64,000 bases of DNA. Origin: Streptantibioticus_C sp963761325. GTDB taxonomy: Bacteria > Actinomycetota > Actinomycetes > Streptomycetales > Streptomycetaceae. The notes below the pieces were generated by a model, which was not told the DNA's origin, searched no databases, and was given only the letters and a program-made list of their open reading frames with translations. Below, piece after piece: positions 50,516 to 59,420 of the stretch. Position 1 is the stretch's first letter, and the number at the start of each line of letters is the position of its first letter. The DNA lies in the NCBI GenBank assembly GCA_963761325.1, contig CAVXGZ010000003.1, forward strand, positions 806,001 to 870,000, written 5' to 3'. A program made the translations under genes and the position numbers.

Positions 50516-53500
50516 GTGCGCCTGACCCTGACCGTGGTCGACCCGCTCGGCGGCGACGGAGCCGACGTGGTCGTGGACGTCGAACCGCAGACCCCGGTCG
50601 GCGAGTTGGCCCGCGAGGTGGAGCGGCAGGTCGGCGCGGGCGGGAACGGCGGGGCGCAGATCATCTCGCTGCTGCCCGGCGGCTCCGGCGGCCCGCGCAC
50701 CCCCGGGGTGCCCGCGGTGTACGTGGACGGCTTCCCGGTGGACCCGGCGCACACGGTGGCCGCCTCCCCGTTGCGCGAGGGCGCGGTGGTCAGCCTCTAC
50801 GACCCGGCCGGGTGCGTACCGGGCGAGCCGGCCGGGATGGTGGAGCTGCGGGTGGCGGGCGGCCCCGACGCGGGCGGCGTGCACCGGCTGGGCGTGGGCC
50901 GGGTGGAGATCGGCCGCGGTCCCGGGGTGCGCATCCGGATCGACGACCCCGAAATGGCCGAGCGGGCCGGCGCGTTGACCGTCGGCATGGACGGCGTGTG
51001 CCGGCTGGCGGTCGGCGACGAGACGGCCGACTGGCCGCTCGGCGAGCAGCGCGTGCTCGGCAACTCGCTTCTGGAGCTGGCCCGTTACCTGCCGCCGAAC
51101 GCCGCGCTGCATCCCGGCGAGGACGGCGTCACGCTGGACTACAACCGGCCGCCGAGGCTGCTGCCGCCGGAGCGCACCACCCGCTTCCGGCTGCCGTCGC
51201 CGCCCGGCGACCCCTCGTCGCGGCCGCTGCCGTGGCTGATGGCGCTGACCCCGCTGGTGATGTCGGTGATGATGGCGCTGACGATGGGTCAGATGGCCTA
51301 TCTGCTCATGGCGCTGGTCAGTCCGATCGTCATGATCGGCAACCACTTCATGGACAAGAGGAACGGCCGCACCTCGCACACCAAGACGGTCGCCGACTAC
51401 CGCGAGCGCAAGGCCGGTATCGAGCAGGACGCCCAGCAGGCCCTGGCCGCCGAGCGGGTGGACCGGCTGACCGCGGCGCCCGACCCGGCCACCGTGCTGA
51501 ACGCCGCGACCGGGCCGCGCACCCGGCTGTGGGAGCGGCGCCGCTCCGACGAGGACCACCTGCTGCTGCGGGTCGGCACCACCGCGCTGCCCTCGCAGGT
51601 GGTGCTGGACGACCCCGAGCAGGAGGAGCACCGACGCCAGGTCGCGTGGGAGATACCCGACGCGCCGGTCACCGTGTCGCTGCGGCGGCTCGGGGTGATC
51701 GGCTTCGCCGGTCCGGACGGCGTGGGCCGGGCGATGGGCCGCTGGGCGGTGGCCCAGGCCGCCGCGCTGCACAGCCCGATGGACCTGCGGGTGTGCGTGC
51801 TGACCACCGAGGCGTCCGCCGAGCGGGACTGGGAGTGGCTGCGCTGGCTGCCGCACGCCAGGAGCCAGGACGCCGGCGGCCCCGAGGTGCTGGTCGGCAC
51901 CGACGCGGAGACCGTCGCCACGCGGGTGGCCGAGCTGTCCGCCCAACTCGACGGCCGCCGCAAGGCGTTGCGCGAAGCGGGCGCGTCACCGCACCAGAAG
52001 GCGGACTTCAAGGACCCGGACGTCGTGGTGGTGCTGGACGGCTCGCGGCGGCTGCGCTCGCTGCCCGGCGTGATCCAACTGCTGCGCGAGGGGCCCTCGG
52101 TGGGCATCCACGCGATCTGCCTGGACACCGACGAGCGGTTCCTGCCGGGCGAGTGCCAGGCGGTGGCCGTCGCCGAGTACGAGCAACCGGGCGCCGAGGA
52201 GGGGCGGTTCGACGGCGGGCAGCCGGCGGCGGCCGGCGGGGCCGCGCCGCAGCAGGCCGGCGGCTTCCCCTCGCTGTCCGCCTGGTACGCGGCGGCCCCC
52301 ACCGCGGGCGCGGCGCCGGCCGCCGACCGACGCCCGTCCGGCCGGCTGCGGTTGCGGGTGGAGGAGACCGGCACCGCCCGGCTGCGCGGCGTGCGCCCCG
52401 ACCTGGTCTCGCCCGCGTGGTGCGTGCGGCTGGCGCGCTGCCTGGCGCCGATCCGGGACATCAGCGGCGAGACCGAGGACGCCGGACTGCCCGGCTCCAG
52501 CCGGCTGCTCGACGTGCTGGAGCTGGAACCGCCGACCGGTGAGGCGGTCGCGGCGCGCTGGCGGTCGGGCGGCCGTTCCACCCAGGCGGTGGTCGGCGAG
52601 TCCTACGACGGGCCGTTCGCGCTGGACCTGCGCCGGGACGGCCCGCACGGCCTGATCGCCGGCACCACCGGCTCCGGCAAGTCGGAACTGCTGCAGACCA
52701 TCGTGGCCTCGCTGGCGGTGGCCAACACCCCGGAGGCGATGACCTTCGTGCTGGTGGACTACAAGGGCGGCTCGGCGTTCAAGGACTGCGTGCGGCTGCC
52801 GCACACCGTCGGGATGGTGACCGACCTCGACGCGCACCTGGTGGAACGGGCGCTGGAGTCGCTCGGCGCGGAGCTCAAGCGGCGCGAGCACATCCTCGCC
52901 GAGGCCGGCGCCAAGGACATCGAGGACTTCACCGACCTGCTGGCCCGCTCCCCGCACCTGACGCCGCTGCCCCGACTGCTCATCGTCATCGACGAGTTCG
53001 CCTCGATGGTCCGCGAACTGCCCGACTTCGTCAGCGGGTTGGTCAACATCGCCCAGCGCGGCCGCTCGCTCGGCATCCACCTGCTGCTCGCGACGCAGCG
53101 CCCCTCCGGGGTCGTCTCGCCGGAGATCCGGGCCAACACCAACCTGCGGATCGCGCTGCGGGTCACCGACGCGGCCGAGTCCTCCGACGTCATCGACGCG
53201 CCCGACGCGGGCCACATCGCCAAGTCCACGCCGGGACGCGCCTACGTGCGGCTCGGGCACGCCTCGCTGGTGCCGTTCCAGTCCGGCCGGGTCGGCGGCC
53301 GCCGGCCCGGCACCGCCGCGCCGACCGCGCTCGCGCCGTGGAGCACGGTGGTGGACTGGAAGGCGCTGGGCCGTCCCGCCGCGCAGCGCCCCGCGGCACC
53401 CAAGGGCGCCGGCGACGACGAGATCACCGACCTGAAGGTGCTGGTCGAGGCGGTGCGGGCGGCCAACGACCGGATGGGCGTCCCCGCGCAGCACAGCCCG

Positions 53501-55096
53501 TGGCTGCCCGCGCTGCCCGACAGCCTGCTGCTCGACGACATCCCGGCCGCCGCTGCCGCGCCGGGCGCGCTCGCCCCCGCGCCGTGGGGGATCGAGGACC
53601 TGCCGGCCCGGCAGGCCCGCCGCACCGTGGCGGTCGACCTCGCCTCCTTCGGCCACCTGCTGGCGGCCGGCGGCCCGCGCTCCGGGCGCTCCCAACTGCT
53701 GCGCACCGTCGCCGGTTCGCTGGCCCGCACCCACTCGGTCGCCGACCTGCACCTGTACGGGATCGACTGCGGCAACGGCGCGTTGGCGGCGCTGACCCGG
53801 CTGCCGCACTGCGGCGCGGTCGTGGCGCGCAACCAGACCGAGCGCGCGGTGCGGCTCATCGGCCGGCTCAAGGCCGAACTCGCCCGCCGGCAGGAGGCGT
53901 TGTCGGCCGAGGGCCACGCGGACATCGGCGAGCAGCGGGCCGCCGCCGCCGAGCAGGACCGGATGGCGCACGTCGTCGTGCTGCTGGACCGCTGGGAGGG
54001 CTGGCTGCCCACCCTCGGCGAGCTGGACAACGGCGAGCTGACCGACGGCCTGTTCACCCTGCTGCGCGAGGGCGCCAGCGTCGGGCTGCACCTGGTGGTC
54101 ACCGGGGACCGCACCCTGCTGTCCGGCCGGGTCGCCACCCTCACCGAGGACAAGATCTCCTTCCGGCTGCCCGACCGCTCCGACTTCTCGCTGATCGGCG
54201 TCAACGCCCGCAAGCTGCCCGACGAGATCCCGGCCGGCCGCGCCTACCGCAACGAGTCCGGCGTGGAGACGCAGGTCGCGCTGCTGGACGCGGACGTCAC
54301 CGGCCAGGGGCAGGCCGCCGCGCTGGCCGCGATCGGCTCGGCCGCCGCGGAGCGGGACGCCGGCGTGCCGCGCGGCCGCCGCCCGTTCCGGGTCGACGTC
54401 CTGCCGTCCCGGCTCACCTTCGACGAGGCGTGGCGGATGCGTGAGCCGGCCGCCGGGCCGTCCGGCCTGTGGGCGATGGTCGGGGTGGGCGGCGACGAAC
54501 TGACCGCGTACGGCCCGGACCTGTCCGACGGGCCGGCCGCCTTCGTGGTCGCCGGGCCGTCCAAGTCGGGCCGCTCCACGGTGCTGCTCACCCTGGCCCG
54601 CTCCTGGCTCGCCCAGGGCACCCGGCTGGTGCTGGCCGCCCCGCGGCCCTCCCCGCTGCGCGAACTGGCGCACGCCGAGGGCGTGTTGGCGTGCTTCACC
54701 GACGCCGACATCCCGCGGGACGAGCTGTCCGACGCGCTGGCGAAGGCGTCGGGCGCCGGCGAGCCGGTGGTCGTCGTGGTGGACGACGCGGAGTTGCTGC
54801 GCGAGTGCGAGGCGTCCGAGGTGCTGCGCGACATCGTCTCGCGCGGCGCGGAGTCGGGCCGGGCGGTGGTGCTGGGCGGCGACGAGGAGGACATCTGCGG
54901 CGGCTTCGGCGGCTGGCAGGTCGAGGCGAAGAAGTCCCGGCGCGGCGTGCTGCTCTCGCCGCAGTCCGCCATGAGCGGCGACCTGATCGGCATCCGGCTC
55001 TCCCGCGGCTCGGCCGGCGGCCCGGTGGCCCCGGGCCGGGCGCTGCTGCATCTCGGCGACGGCTCGCCGCGCACGGTGACGGTGCCGCTGGCCTGA
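50516..55096 (+). CDS. FHA-containing type VII-like secretion ATPase (EssC/EccC family)
   Basis: 1,526 residues. Order: ubiquitin/YukD-like N-terminal segment (about 1-75), FHA-like domain (about 105-195), two membrane helices (about 238-285), a linker, then three FtsK/SpoIIIE ATPase modules. The first has an intact Walker A, GTTGSGKSE (about 716), and LLIVIDEFASM. The second and third are degenerate, with lysine replaced by arginine: GGPRSGRSQ (about 1051) and GPSKSGRST (about 1346). N-terminal FHA-type domains recall Firmicute EssC rather than mycobacterial EccC. GTG 50516 follows GGAGGA at 5 nt. No WXG100 substrate gene is seen in the window. The adjacent lipoprotein/secreted pairs are the natural candidates for partners. 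Confidence 0.92.
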   Translation: MRLTLTVVDPLGGDGADVVVDVEPQTPVGELAREVERQVGAGGNGGAQIISLLPGGSGGPRTPGVPAVYVDGFPVDPAHTVAASPLREGAVVSLYDPAGCVPGEPAGMVELRVAGGPDAGGVHRLGVGRVEIGRGPGVRIRIDDPEMAERAGALTVGMDGVCRLAVGDETADWPLGEQRVLGNSLLELARYLPPNAALHPGEDGVTLDYNRPPRLLPPERTTRFRLPSPPGDPSSRPLPWLMALTPLVMSVMMALTMGQMAYLLMALVSPIVMIGNHFMDKRNGRTSHTKTVADYRERKAGIEQDAQQALAAERVDRLTAAPDPATVLNAATGPRTRLWERRRSDEDHLLLRVGTTALPSQVVLDDPEQEEHRRQVAWEIPDAPVTVSLRRLGVIGFAGPDGVGRAMGRWAVAQAAALHSPMDLRVCVLTTEASAERDWEWLRWLPHARSQDAGGPEVLVGTDAETVATRVAELSAQLDGRRKALREAGASPHQKADFKDPDVVVVLDGSRRLRSLPGVIQLLREGPSVGIHAICLDTDERFLPGECQAVAVAEYEQPGAEEGRFDGGQPAAAGGAAPQQAGGFPSLSAWYAAAPTAGAAPAADRRPSGRLRLRVEETGTARLRGVRPDLVSPAWCVRLARCLAPIRDISGETEDAGLPGSSRLLDVLELEPPTGEAVAARWRSGGRSTQAVVGESYDGPFALDLRRDGPHGLIAGTTGSGKSELLQTIVASLAVANTPEAMTFVLVDYKGGSAFKDCVRLPHTVGMVTDLDAHLVERALESLGAELKRREHILAEAGAKDIEDFTDLLARSPHLTPLPRLLIVIDEFASMVRELPDFVSGLVNIAQRGRSLGIHLLLATQRPSGVVSPEIRANTNLRIALRVTDAAESSDVIDAPDAGHIAKSTPGRAYVRLGHASLVPFQSGRVGGRRPGTAAPTALAPWSTVVDWKALGRPAAQRPAAPKGAGDDEITDLKVLVEAVRAANDRMGVPAQHSPWLPALPDSLLLDDIPAAAAAPGALAPAPWGIEDLPARQARRTVAVDLASFGHLLAAGGPRSGRSQLLRTVAGSLARTHSVADLHLYGIDCGNGALAALTRLPHCGAVVARNQTERAVRLIGRLKAELARRQEALSAEGHADIGEQRAAAAEQDRMAHVVVLLDRWEGWLPTLGELDNGELTDGLFTLLREGASVGLHLVVTGDRTLLSGRVATLTEDKISFRLPDRSDFSLIGVNARKLPDEIPAGRAYRNESGVETQVALLDADVTGQGQAAALAAIGSAAAERDAGVPRGRRPFRVDVLPSRLTFDEAWRMREPAAGPSGLWAMVGVGGDELTAYGPDLSDGPAAFVVAGPSKSGRSTVLLTLARSWLAQGTRLVLAAPRPSPLRELAHAEGVLACFTDADIPRDELSDALAKASGAGEPVVVVVDDAELLRECEASEVLRDIVSRGAESGRAVVLGGDEEDICGGFGGWQVEAKKSRRGVLLSPQSAMSGDLIGIRLSRGSAGGPVAPGRALLHLGDGSPRTVTVPLA

Positions 55097-55121
55097 CGCG
55101 GCCGGCGGCCGGCCCGGCGGG

Positions 55122-55970
55122 TCAGCCCAGGAACGCCGTCAACTCGCGCTGCCAGGCGTCGGGTTGGTCCCAGGGGACGAGGTGGCCCGCGTCGGCCACC
55201 TCGGCGTAGCGGCCGTGCGGCAGCACGCGGACCATCTCCTGGGCCTCGGCGCGGCCCAGCTCGCCGTCCCGGCCGCGCAGCACCAGCGTGCGGCAGCGCA
55301 CCTGGGCCAGTTCCTCCCAGTGCGCGTCGAGCATCCAGGACGCGCGGGAGCTGAGCATGTGGTCGAAGGAGAACAGCGGCCACCAGCCGCCGTCCCGCCG
55401 CTCCATCACCTCGGTGTAGAACGCGCCGCGCGCCGGGCGGGGCCGCTCCAGCGTCGGATCCTCCTCGGCGAACCAGCGGCGGGCCTCGGCCAGCGTGCCG
55501 AACGGCAGCGGCCAGGAGGCGAACCACCGCTCCCAGGCGCGCTGGCTGTCCTCGCCGAGCGCCGCCGCGCGCATGTCGCAGATGACGAGCGCGCTGACCA
55601 GGTCGGGCCGCCGGGCGGCCAGCCGCCAACCGGTCAGCGCGCCCATCGAGTGGCCGACCAGCGCGACCGGCGCCAGCCCGAGCTGCTCGACGGCCGCCTC
55701 CGCGTCGCGGACGTAGGCCTCGGCGCCGTAGCAGCCGTCCGGCTTGGCGGAGCAGCCGTGGCCGCGCTGGTCGAGCGCGACCGGCCGGTGGCGCGCGGAC
55801 AGCGCGCCCGCGGTGGCCGTCCAGTGCGAGGCGCGGCCCATCAGCCCGTGCAGCAGCAGGACGCCGGGCCGCCGGGGCGCCGCGCCGCCGGCGGGCGGCG
55901 GATCCGCGGCGAAGTCCCAGGCGGTGAGCCGCACACCGCCGGTGCCGCTCACCTCGATACGACGCACCAT
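55122..55970 (-). CDS. Alpha/beta hydrolase
   Basis: 282 residues, soluble. Oxyanion strand LLLHGLMGRASHW, nucleophile elbow ALVGHSMGALTG (Ser about 108), DQRGHG, a late DGELGR acid and DAGHLVPWDQP with the catalytic His. Hydrolyses an unknown ester or related bond. It converges with the secretion ATPase gene (25 bp apart) and has no visible functional link to it. ATG 55970 lacks a clear ribosome-binding site. Confidence 0.9.
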   Translation of the reverse strand: MVRRIEVSGTGGVRLTAWDFAADPPPAGGAAPRRPGVLLLHGLMGRASHWTATAGALSARHRPVALDQRGHGCSAKPDGCYGAEAYVRDAEAAVEQLGLAPVALVGHSMGALTGWRLAARRPDLVSALVICDMRAAALGEDSQRAWERWFASWPLPFGTLAEARRWFAEEDPTLERPRPARGAFYTEVMERRDGGWWPLFSFDHMLSSRASWMLDAHWEELAQVRCRTLVLRGRDGELGRAEAQEMVRVLPHGRYAEVADAGHLVPWDQPDAWQRELTAFLG

Positions 55971-56213
55971 CGCTCGGCACCCCCCGGGGGACCGCCTGCC
56001 CGTGCCCGGCCGGTGCGGTCGGGCACTCCTAGTTTATCGAACTTACCTTCGAAAAAGCGCGGTGATTAGCCAAGACCGCCCTTTCGAGTGATGCCCCTCA
56101 AGTGTCGCGCCGCACCGCCGCGGGGAGTACTTCCAGCGGGAGGGCAGTCTCCGCGGGCGTGGGGAGGACCCGGGCAGCTCGGGGTTCCGGGTGGTGCGCC
56201 CCGCGAGACGCGC

Positions 56214-56244
56214 GGGCCCCGGCATCGTGGTGATGCCGGGGCCC
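56214..56244 (-). terminator. Terminator after dmdR1
   Basis: GGGCCCCGGCATC (56214-56226) and GATGCCGGGGCCC (56232-56244) form a perfect 13-bp stem with a 5-nt loop, 19 nt after the dmdR1 stop. No T-run follows on the minus strand. The remaining gap 55971-56263 shows no gene. Confidence 0.75.
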
Positions 56245-56263
56245 CACTGGATCGCGGACGGCG

Positions 56264-56965
56264 TCAGCCGGCGGCGACGAAGACGTGGCCGGCGACCTCC
56301 TGGCTCAGCTCGGCCGCCTCGCCGCCGCTGCCGACGAGGATGCCGATGCCGCCGACCGCCGCGGTGACGCTGACCACCGCGCCGGGCTGGATGCCGGCCC
56401 GGCGCAGCGTGTGCATGAGCTGCGCGTCGGTCTGGATGGGCTCGCCGATCCGGCGGATCACCACCGTCTTGGGGTCGGAGTCGGAGGGCAGCTCGGCCAG
56501 GCTGAGGGTGCCCTCCTCCAGGAACGGGTCGGCCTCCCCGGCCTCGCCGAGCTCTTCGAGGCCGGGGATCGGGTTGCCGTACGGGGACTCGGTGGGGTGG
56601 CGCAGCAGTTCCAGGACCCGGCGCTCGACCGCCTCGCTCATGACGTGCTCCCAGCGGCACGCCTCGGCGTGCACCTGCTCCCACTCCAGGCCGATGACGT
56701 CCACGAGCAGGCACTCCGCGAGGCGGTGCTTGCGCATGACCCGGGTGGCCAGCCGGCGGCCCTCCTCGGTCAGCTCCAGGTGGCGGTCGCCCGCGACCCG
56801 GACCAGGCCGTCCCGCTCCATCCGCGCCACCGTCTGGCTGACCGTCGGACCGCTCTGGTCGAGCCGTTCGGCGATGCGGGCGCGCATGGGGACCACACCC
56901 TCCTCCTCAAGCTCCAGGATGGTGCGGAGGTACATCTCTGTCGTGTCGATGAGGTGTCCCGACAT
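56264..56965 (-). CDS. dmdR1: DtxR/DmdR-type iron-dependent repressor
   Basis: 233 residues. N-terminal winged helix (about 1-72, TEMYLRTILELEEE ... SGPTVSQTVARMERDGLV), dimerisation/metal domain with CRWEHVMSE (Cys103, Glu106, His107) and His80, equivalent to DtxR metal ligands, then an SH3-like domain (about 150-233). With Fe2+ it represses siderophore and iron-uptake genes. AGGGG lies 5 nt before ATG 56965. Size and surroundings fit DmdR1 of S. coelicolor. A long antiparallel open frame (56285-56977, + strand) covers the gene; see findings. Confidence 0.93.
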   Translation of the reverse strand: MSGHLIDTTEMYLRTILELEEEGVVPMRARIAERLDQSGPTVSQTVARMERDGLVRVAGDRHLELTEEGRRLATRVMRKHRLAECLLVDVIGLEWEQVHAEACRWEHVMSEAVERRVLELLRHPTESPYGNPIPGLEELGEAGEADPFLEEGTLSLAELPSDSDPKTVVIRRIGEPIQTDAQLMHTLRRAGIQPGAVVSVTAAVGGIGILVGSGGEAAELSQEVAGHVFVAAG

Positions 56966-57103
56966 ACGTGCCCCTAATTGCTCGTGCGGTGGCCCTGGCA
57001 CCAATTCTGCCGGATGGCGCCGACAACGCGGCCCCAGCGTGTTGACAGCCCGTGCGCGCAGGCTCCACCGTGAGCGGCGACCGGACGACCAAGGGGGCGG
57101 CTC

Positions 57104-57859
57104 ATGGCAGCGGCGGAACTCGCGGGGCAGTACTTCGAGGCGGCCGTGGGCCTGCTGGACCGGGCCCGCGACGAGGAGGCGGCGAACGTGGCCGCCGCGG
57201 CGTCGCTGATCGCCGACGCGGTCGAGTCCGGCGGCCGGATCTTCGCCTTCGGGGCGGGCCACTCCTCGCTGGCCGCGCAGGACGTGGTCTACCGGGCCGG
57301 CGGCCTGGCGCTGATGAACCTGCTGGCGGTGCCGGGCGCGGTCGGGGTGGACGTGCGGCCCGCCGTGCTGGGCAGCGCCCTGGAACGGGTGGGCGGGCTG
57401 GCCGGCGCCGTGCTGGACTCCAGCCCCGCCGGCCCCGGCGACGTCCTGGTGGTCGTCTCGCTGTCCGGGCGCAACGCGCTGCCGGTGGAGATGGCCTCCG
57501 GCGCCCGGGAGCGCGGCCTGAAGGTGGTCGGACTGACGTCGCTGGCGTATCCGCGCGAGACGTCCTCCCGGCACGCGTCGGGCACGTACCTGAAGGACCA
57601 CTGCGACGTGGTGATCGACACCAAGATCGCGGTCGGGGACGCGGAGTTGGCGCACGACGGCGTGCCGGCGCCGTTCGGTTCGGCGTCCACCGTGGTGACC
57701 TGCGCGCTGATGCAGGCGGTGGTGGCCACCGCGGTCGGCACGCTGGCGGAGCGCGGCACCACCCCGCCGATGCTGCGGTCGGGCAACGTGGACGGCGGCC
57801 ACGGCTGGAACCGGCAGGTCATGACCGACTTCCGCGACCGGATCCACTACCACCACTGA
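57104..57859 (+). CDS. SIS-domain sugar-phosphate-binding protein
   Basis: 251 residues. A single SIS domain: FAFGAGHSSLAAQ (phosphosugar loop), VLVVVSLSGRNALPVEMA, VVGLTSLAYPRE and DVVIDTKI. It resembles the UPF0309 group of sugar isomerase-like proteins. AAGGGGGCGG lies before ATG 57104. Divergent from dmdR1 (138 bp between starts). It could be an amino-sugar isomerase or a sugar-phosphate sensor; no regulatory HTH is attached. Confidence 0.88.
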   Translation: MAAAELAGQYFEAAVGLLDRARDEEAANVAAAASLIADAVESGGRIFAFGAGHSSLAAQDVVYRAGGLALMNLLAVPGAVGVDVRPAVLGSALERVGGLAGAVLDSSPAGPGDVLVVVSLSGRNALPVEMASGARERGLKVVGLTSLAYPRETSSRHASGTYLKDHCDVVIDTKIAVGDAELAHDGVPAPFGSASTVVTCALMQAVVATAVGTLAERGTTPPMLRSGNVDGGHGWNRQVMTDFRDRIHYHH

Positions 57860-57890
57860 CGCGAACGCCGCCCGGGCCGGCCCCGCCGCG

Positions 57891-59204
57891 TCACGCCAGG
57901 CGGCCGCCGGTGTCCAGCGCGGCCGCCACCCGGGCCGCCGCGTCCTCGCAGAAGGCGGCGTCCGCCCGGTCGAAGGACGGCCGGGCCGCGGCGCGCAGGA
58001 ACGTCAGGACGCCCAGCGTGCGGCCGCGGCTGCGCAGCACCGAGCAGAGCCCGGAGACGGTGCCCTCCGGCCAGCACAGCTCGGCGACCCGCCGGGCGGT
58101 CAGCGTGGAGGCCCGCACCGAGCCGGTGCGCTCCAGCGACTGCAGCGCCGGGTGGCCGGCCTCGTAGCGCACCGGGATGCCGCCGGAGGCGACCGGCAGG
58201 CACGGGCCGGGGCCGCCGGGCGTGCCGGCGGCGCGCACCAGCCGGCCGGCCGGTCCGAGCAGGTCGAGCAGCGCGTGGTCGGCGAAGCCCGCGAGCGCGT
58301 AGTCCACGTAGGCGGTGGCCGCCTCCATCGGGTCCTCGCACTCGGCCGCCACGTTCGCCGCCCGGCGCAGCTGGTTCGTCCGGAACCGCATCCGGGACGC
58401 CTCCTGCGCGGCCAGCCGGGAGTCGGTGACGTCGACGAACAGCCAGCCGACCCCGAGCGGCGCCGGCTCCTCGCCGAGCGGCGACCCCAGCCGCACGAAG
58501 CCGCTGCGCCAGCAGTGCCGCACGCCGTCCGGATCGCCGCGCAGCGTGGTCCACAGATCGACCGGGGTGGGTGGCGTCCCCTCGGACAGCACGTGGTGCA
58601 GCGCGTTCTCCAACTCCTCCACGCCCTGTCCGAGCACTTCGCCGAGCGGGCGGCCGAGCAGCGAGTCGCGGGCCGAGCCGAGCGAGCGGGCCGCGTAGCC
58701 GTTGACGACCGCGGGCCGCAGGTCCGCGTCGATCAGCACCACGCCCCACGAGGCGTCCTGGAAGAGCGCGTCGCTCAGCGCGATCGAGCGCTCCAGGCCG
58801 ATCTGCGCGTGCACCTCGGAGAACGCGCAGTAGACGCCGACAGCCCGGCCGTCGGGCGCCAGCACGGAGGCGGTCTGGGCGCGGACCAGCACGCGGTGGC
58901 CGTCCTTGGTGAGCAGCGCGAACTCGTGCACCTGGCGCCCTGGACCGGACATCGCGCCGAGCAGCCGGCCCATGATCTCGTCGGCGTCGGCGGTGCGGAC
59001 CGCCCAGCCGGCCAGGCCGTGGCGGCCCACCGCGTCCTCCGCGCTCCAGCCGAGCACCCGGGCCGCCTCGGTGTTCCAGTGGGTGATCACGCCCTCCGCG
59101 TCGAAGGCGCACAGCGCGGCGTCCATGCTTTCCAGGAGCGCGGCGAGAAGCTGTTCGTCGCCACCGCTCAGGGGCTGGGCAGGCTGCGCGTCGGAAGGCT
59201 GCAC
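57891..59204 (-). CDS. PAS-domain signalling protein
   Basis: 437 residues. Two PAS domains (about 15-135: DAALCAFDAEGVITHWNTEAARVLGW; about 140-265: DASWGVVLIDADLRPAVVNGYAARSL) and a C-terminal GAF-like domain (about 280-430). No phosphatase, kinase or GGDEF output domain is attached, so it presumably acts through a partner. The start is uncertain: GTG 59204 gives MQPSDAQ; a frame open to 59237 would add 11 residues. It is divergent from a small promoter unit at 59260-59493. Confidence 0.78.
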   Translation of the reverse strand: MQPSDAQPAQPLSGGDEQLLAALLESMDAALCAFDAEGVITHWNTEAARVLGWSAEDAVGRHGLAGWAVRTADADEIMGRLLGAMSGPGRQVHEFALLTKDGHRVLVRAQTASVLAPDGRAVGVYCAFSEVHAQIGLERSIALSDALFQDASWGVVLIDADLRPAVVNGYAARSLGSARDSLLGRPLGEVLGQGVEELENALHHVLSEGTPPTPVDLWTTLRGDPDGVRHCWRSGFVRLGSPLGEEPAPLGVGWLFVDVTDSRLAAQEASRMRFRTNQLRRAANVAAECEDPMEAATAYVDYALAGFADHALLDLLGPAGRLVRAAGTPGGPGPCLPVASGGIPVRYEAGHPALQSLERTGSVRASTLTARRVAELCWPEGTVSGLCSVLRSRGRTLGVLTFLRAAARPSFDRADAAFCEDAAARVAAALDTGGRLA

Positions 59205-59239
59205 ATTTACCCATTCAACCCCTCTGTGACGCAACACAC

Positions 59240-59288
59240 ATCACCTTCGCGAAAATAGGTTGTTCTGGCGCGAAGTGATTCCTAGGCT
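59240..59288 (+). promoter_or_regulatory. Regulated promoter with long inverted repeat
   Basis: TTGTTC (59260-59265), a 17-nt spacer and TAGGCT (59283-59288) form a near-ideal housekeeping-type promoter on the + strand. Around the -35 lies an inverted repeat: ATCACCTTCGCG (59240-59251) against CGCGAAGTGAT (59269-59279), 11 matched positions with one bulged base. It could bind a dimeric regulator and also affect the divergent PAS gene. Confidence 0.65.
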
Positions 59289-59320
59289 GGCGGTACACAC
59301 GAAGGGAGGTGGTCCGAAGA

Positions 59321-59359
59321 ATGTATGCACATCGGACGCGTGAGGTGGCTGCGGGCTGA
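59321..59359 (+). CDS. 12-residue peptide ORF (MYAHRTREVAAG)
   Basis: ATG 59321 follows GGGAGG (59304-59309) at 11 nt and opens a frame of 12 codons ended by TGA. Promoter, Shine-Dalgarno and terminator frame it as its own unit. No family recognised. The spacing to the start is a little long. Translation is inference. Confidence 0.4.
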   Translation: MYAHRTREVAAG

Positions 59360-59420
59360 CGCCGCGCACCTTGCCTGTGGCGTGCTGTGCGGCACGGGCC
59401 TAACCCAACGCAGTCACCCG

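Noticed and set aside
51986..55051. Minus-strand open frame of 1,021 codons opposite the secretion ATPase
   Set aside because: Mirror of a gene with three recognisable ATPase modules; composition is of antisense type.
33113..55096. Standard ESX type VII locus
   Set aside because: No WXG100 (Esx), EccB, EccD, EccE or mycosin genes are present; only one ATPase resembles ESX components.
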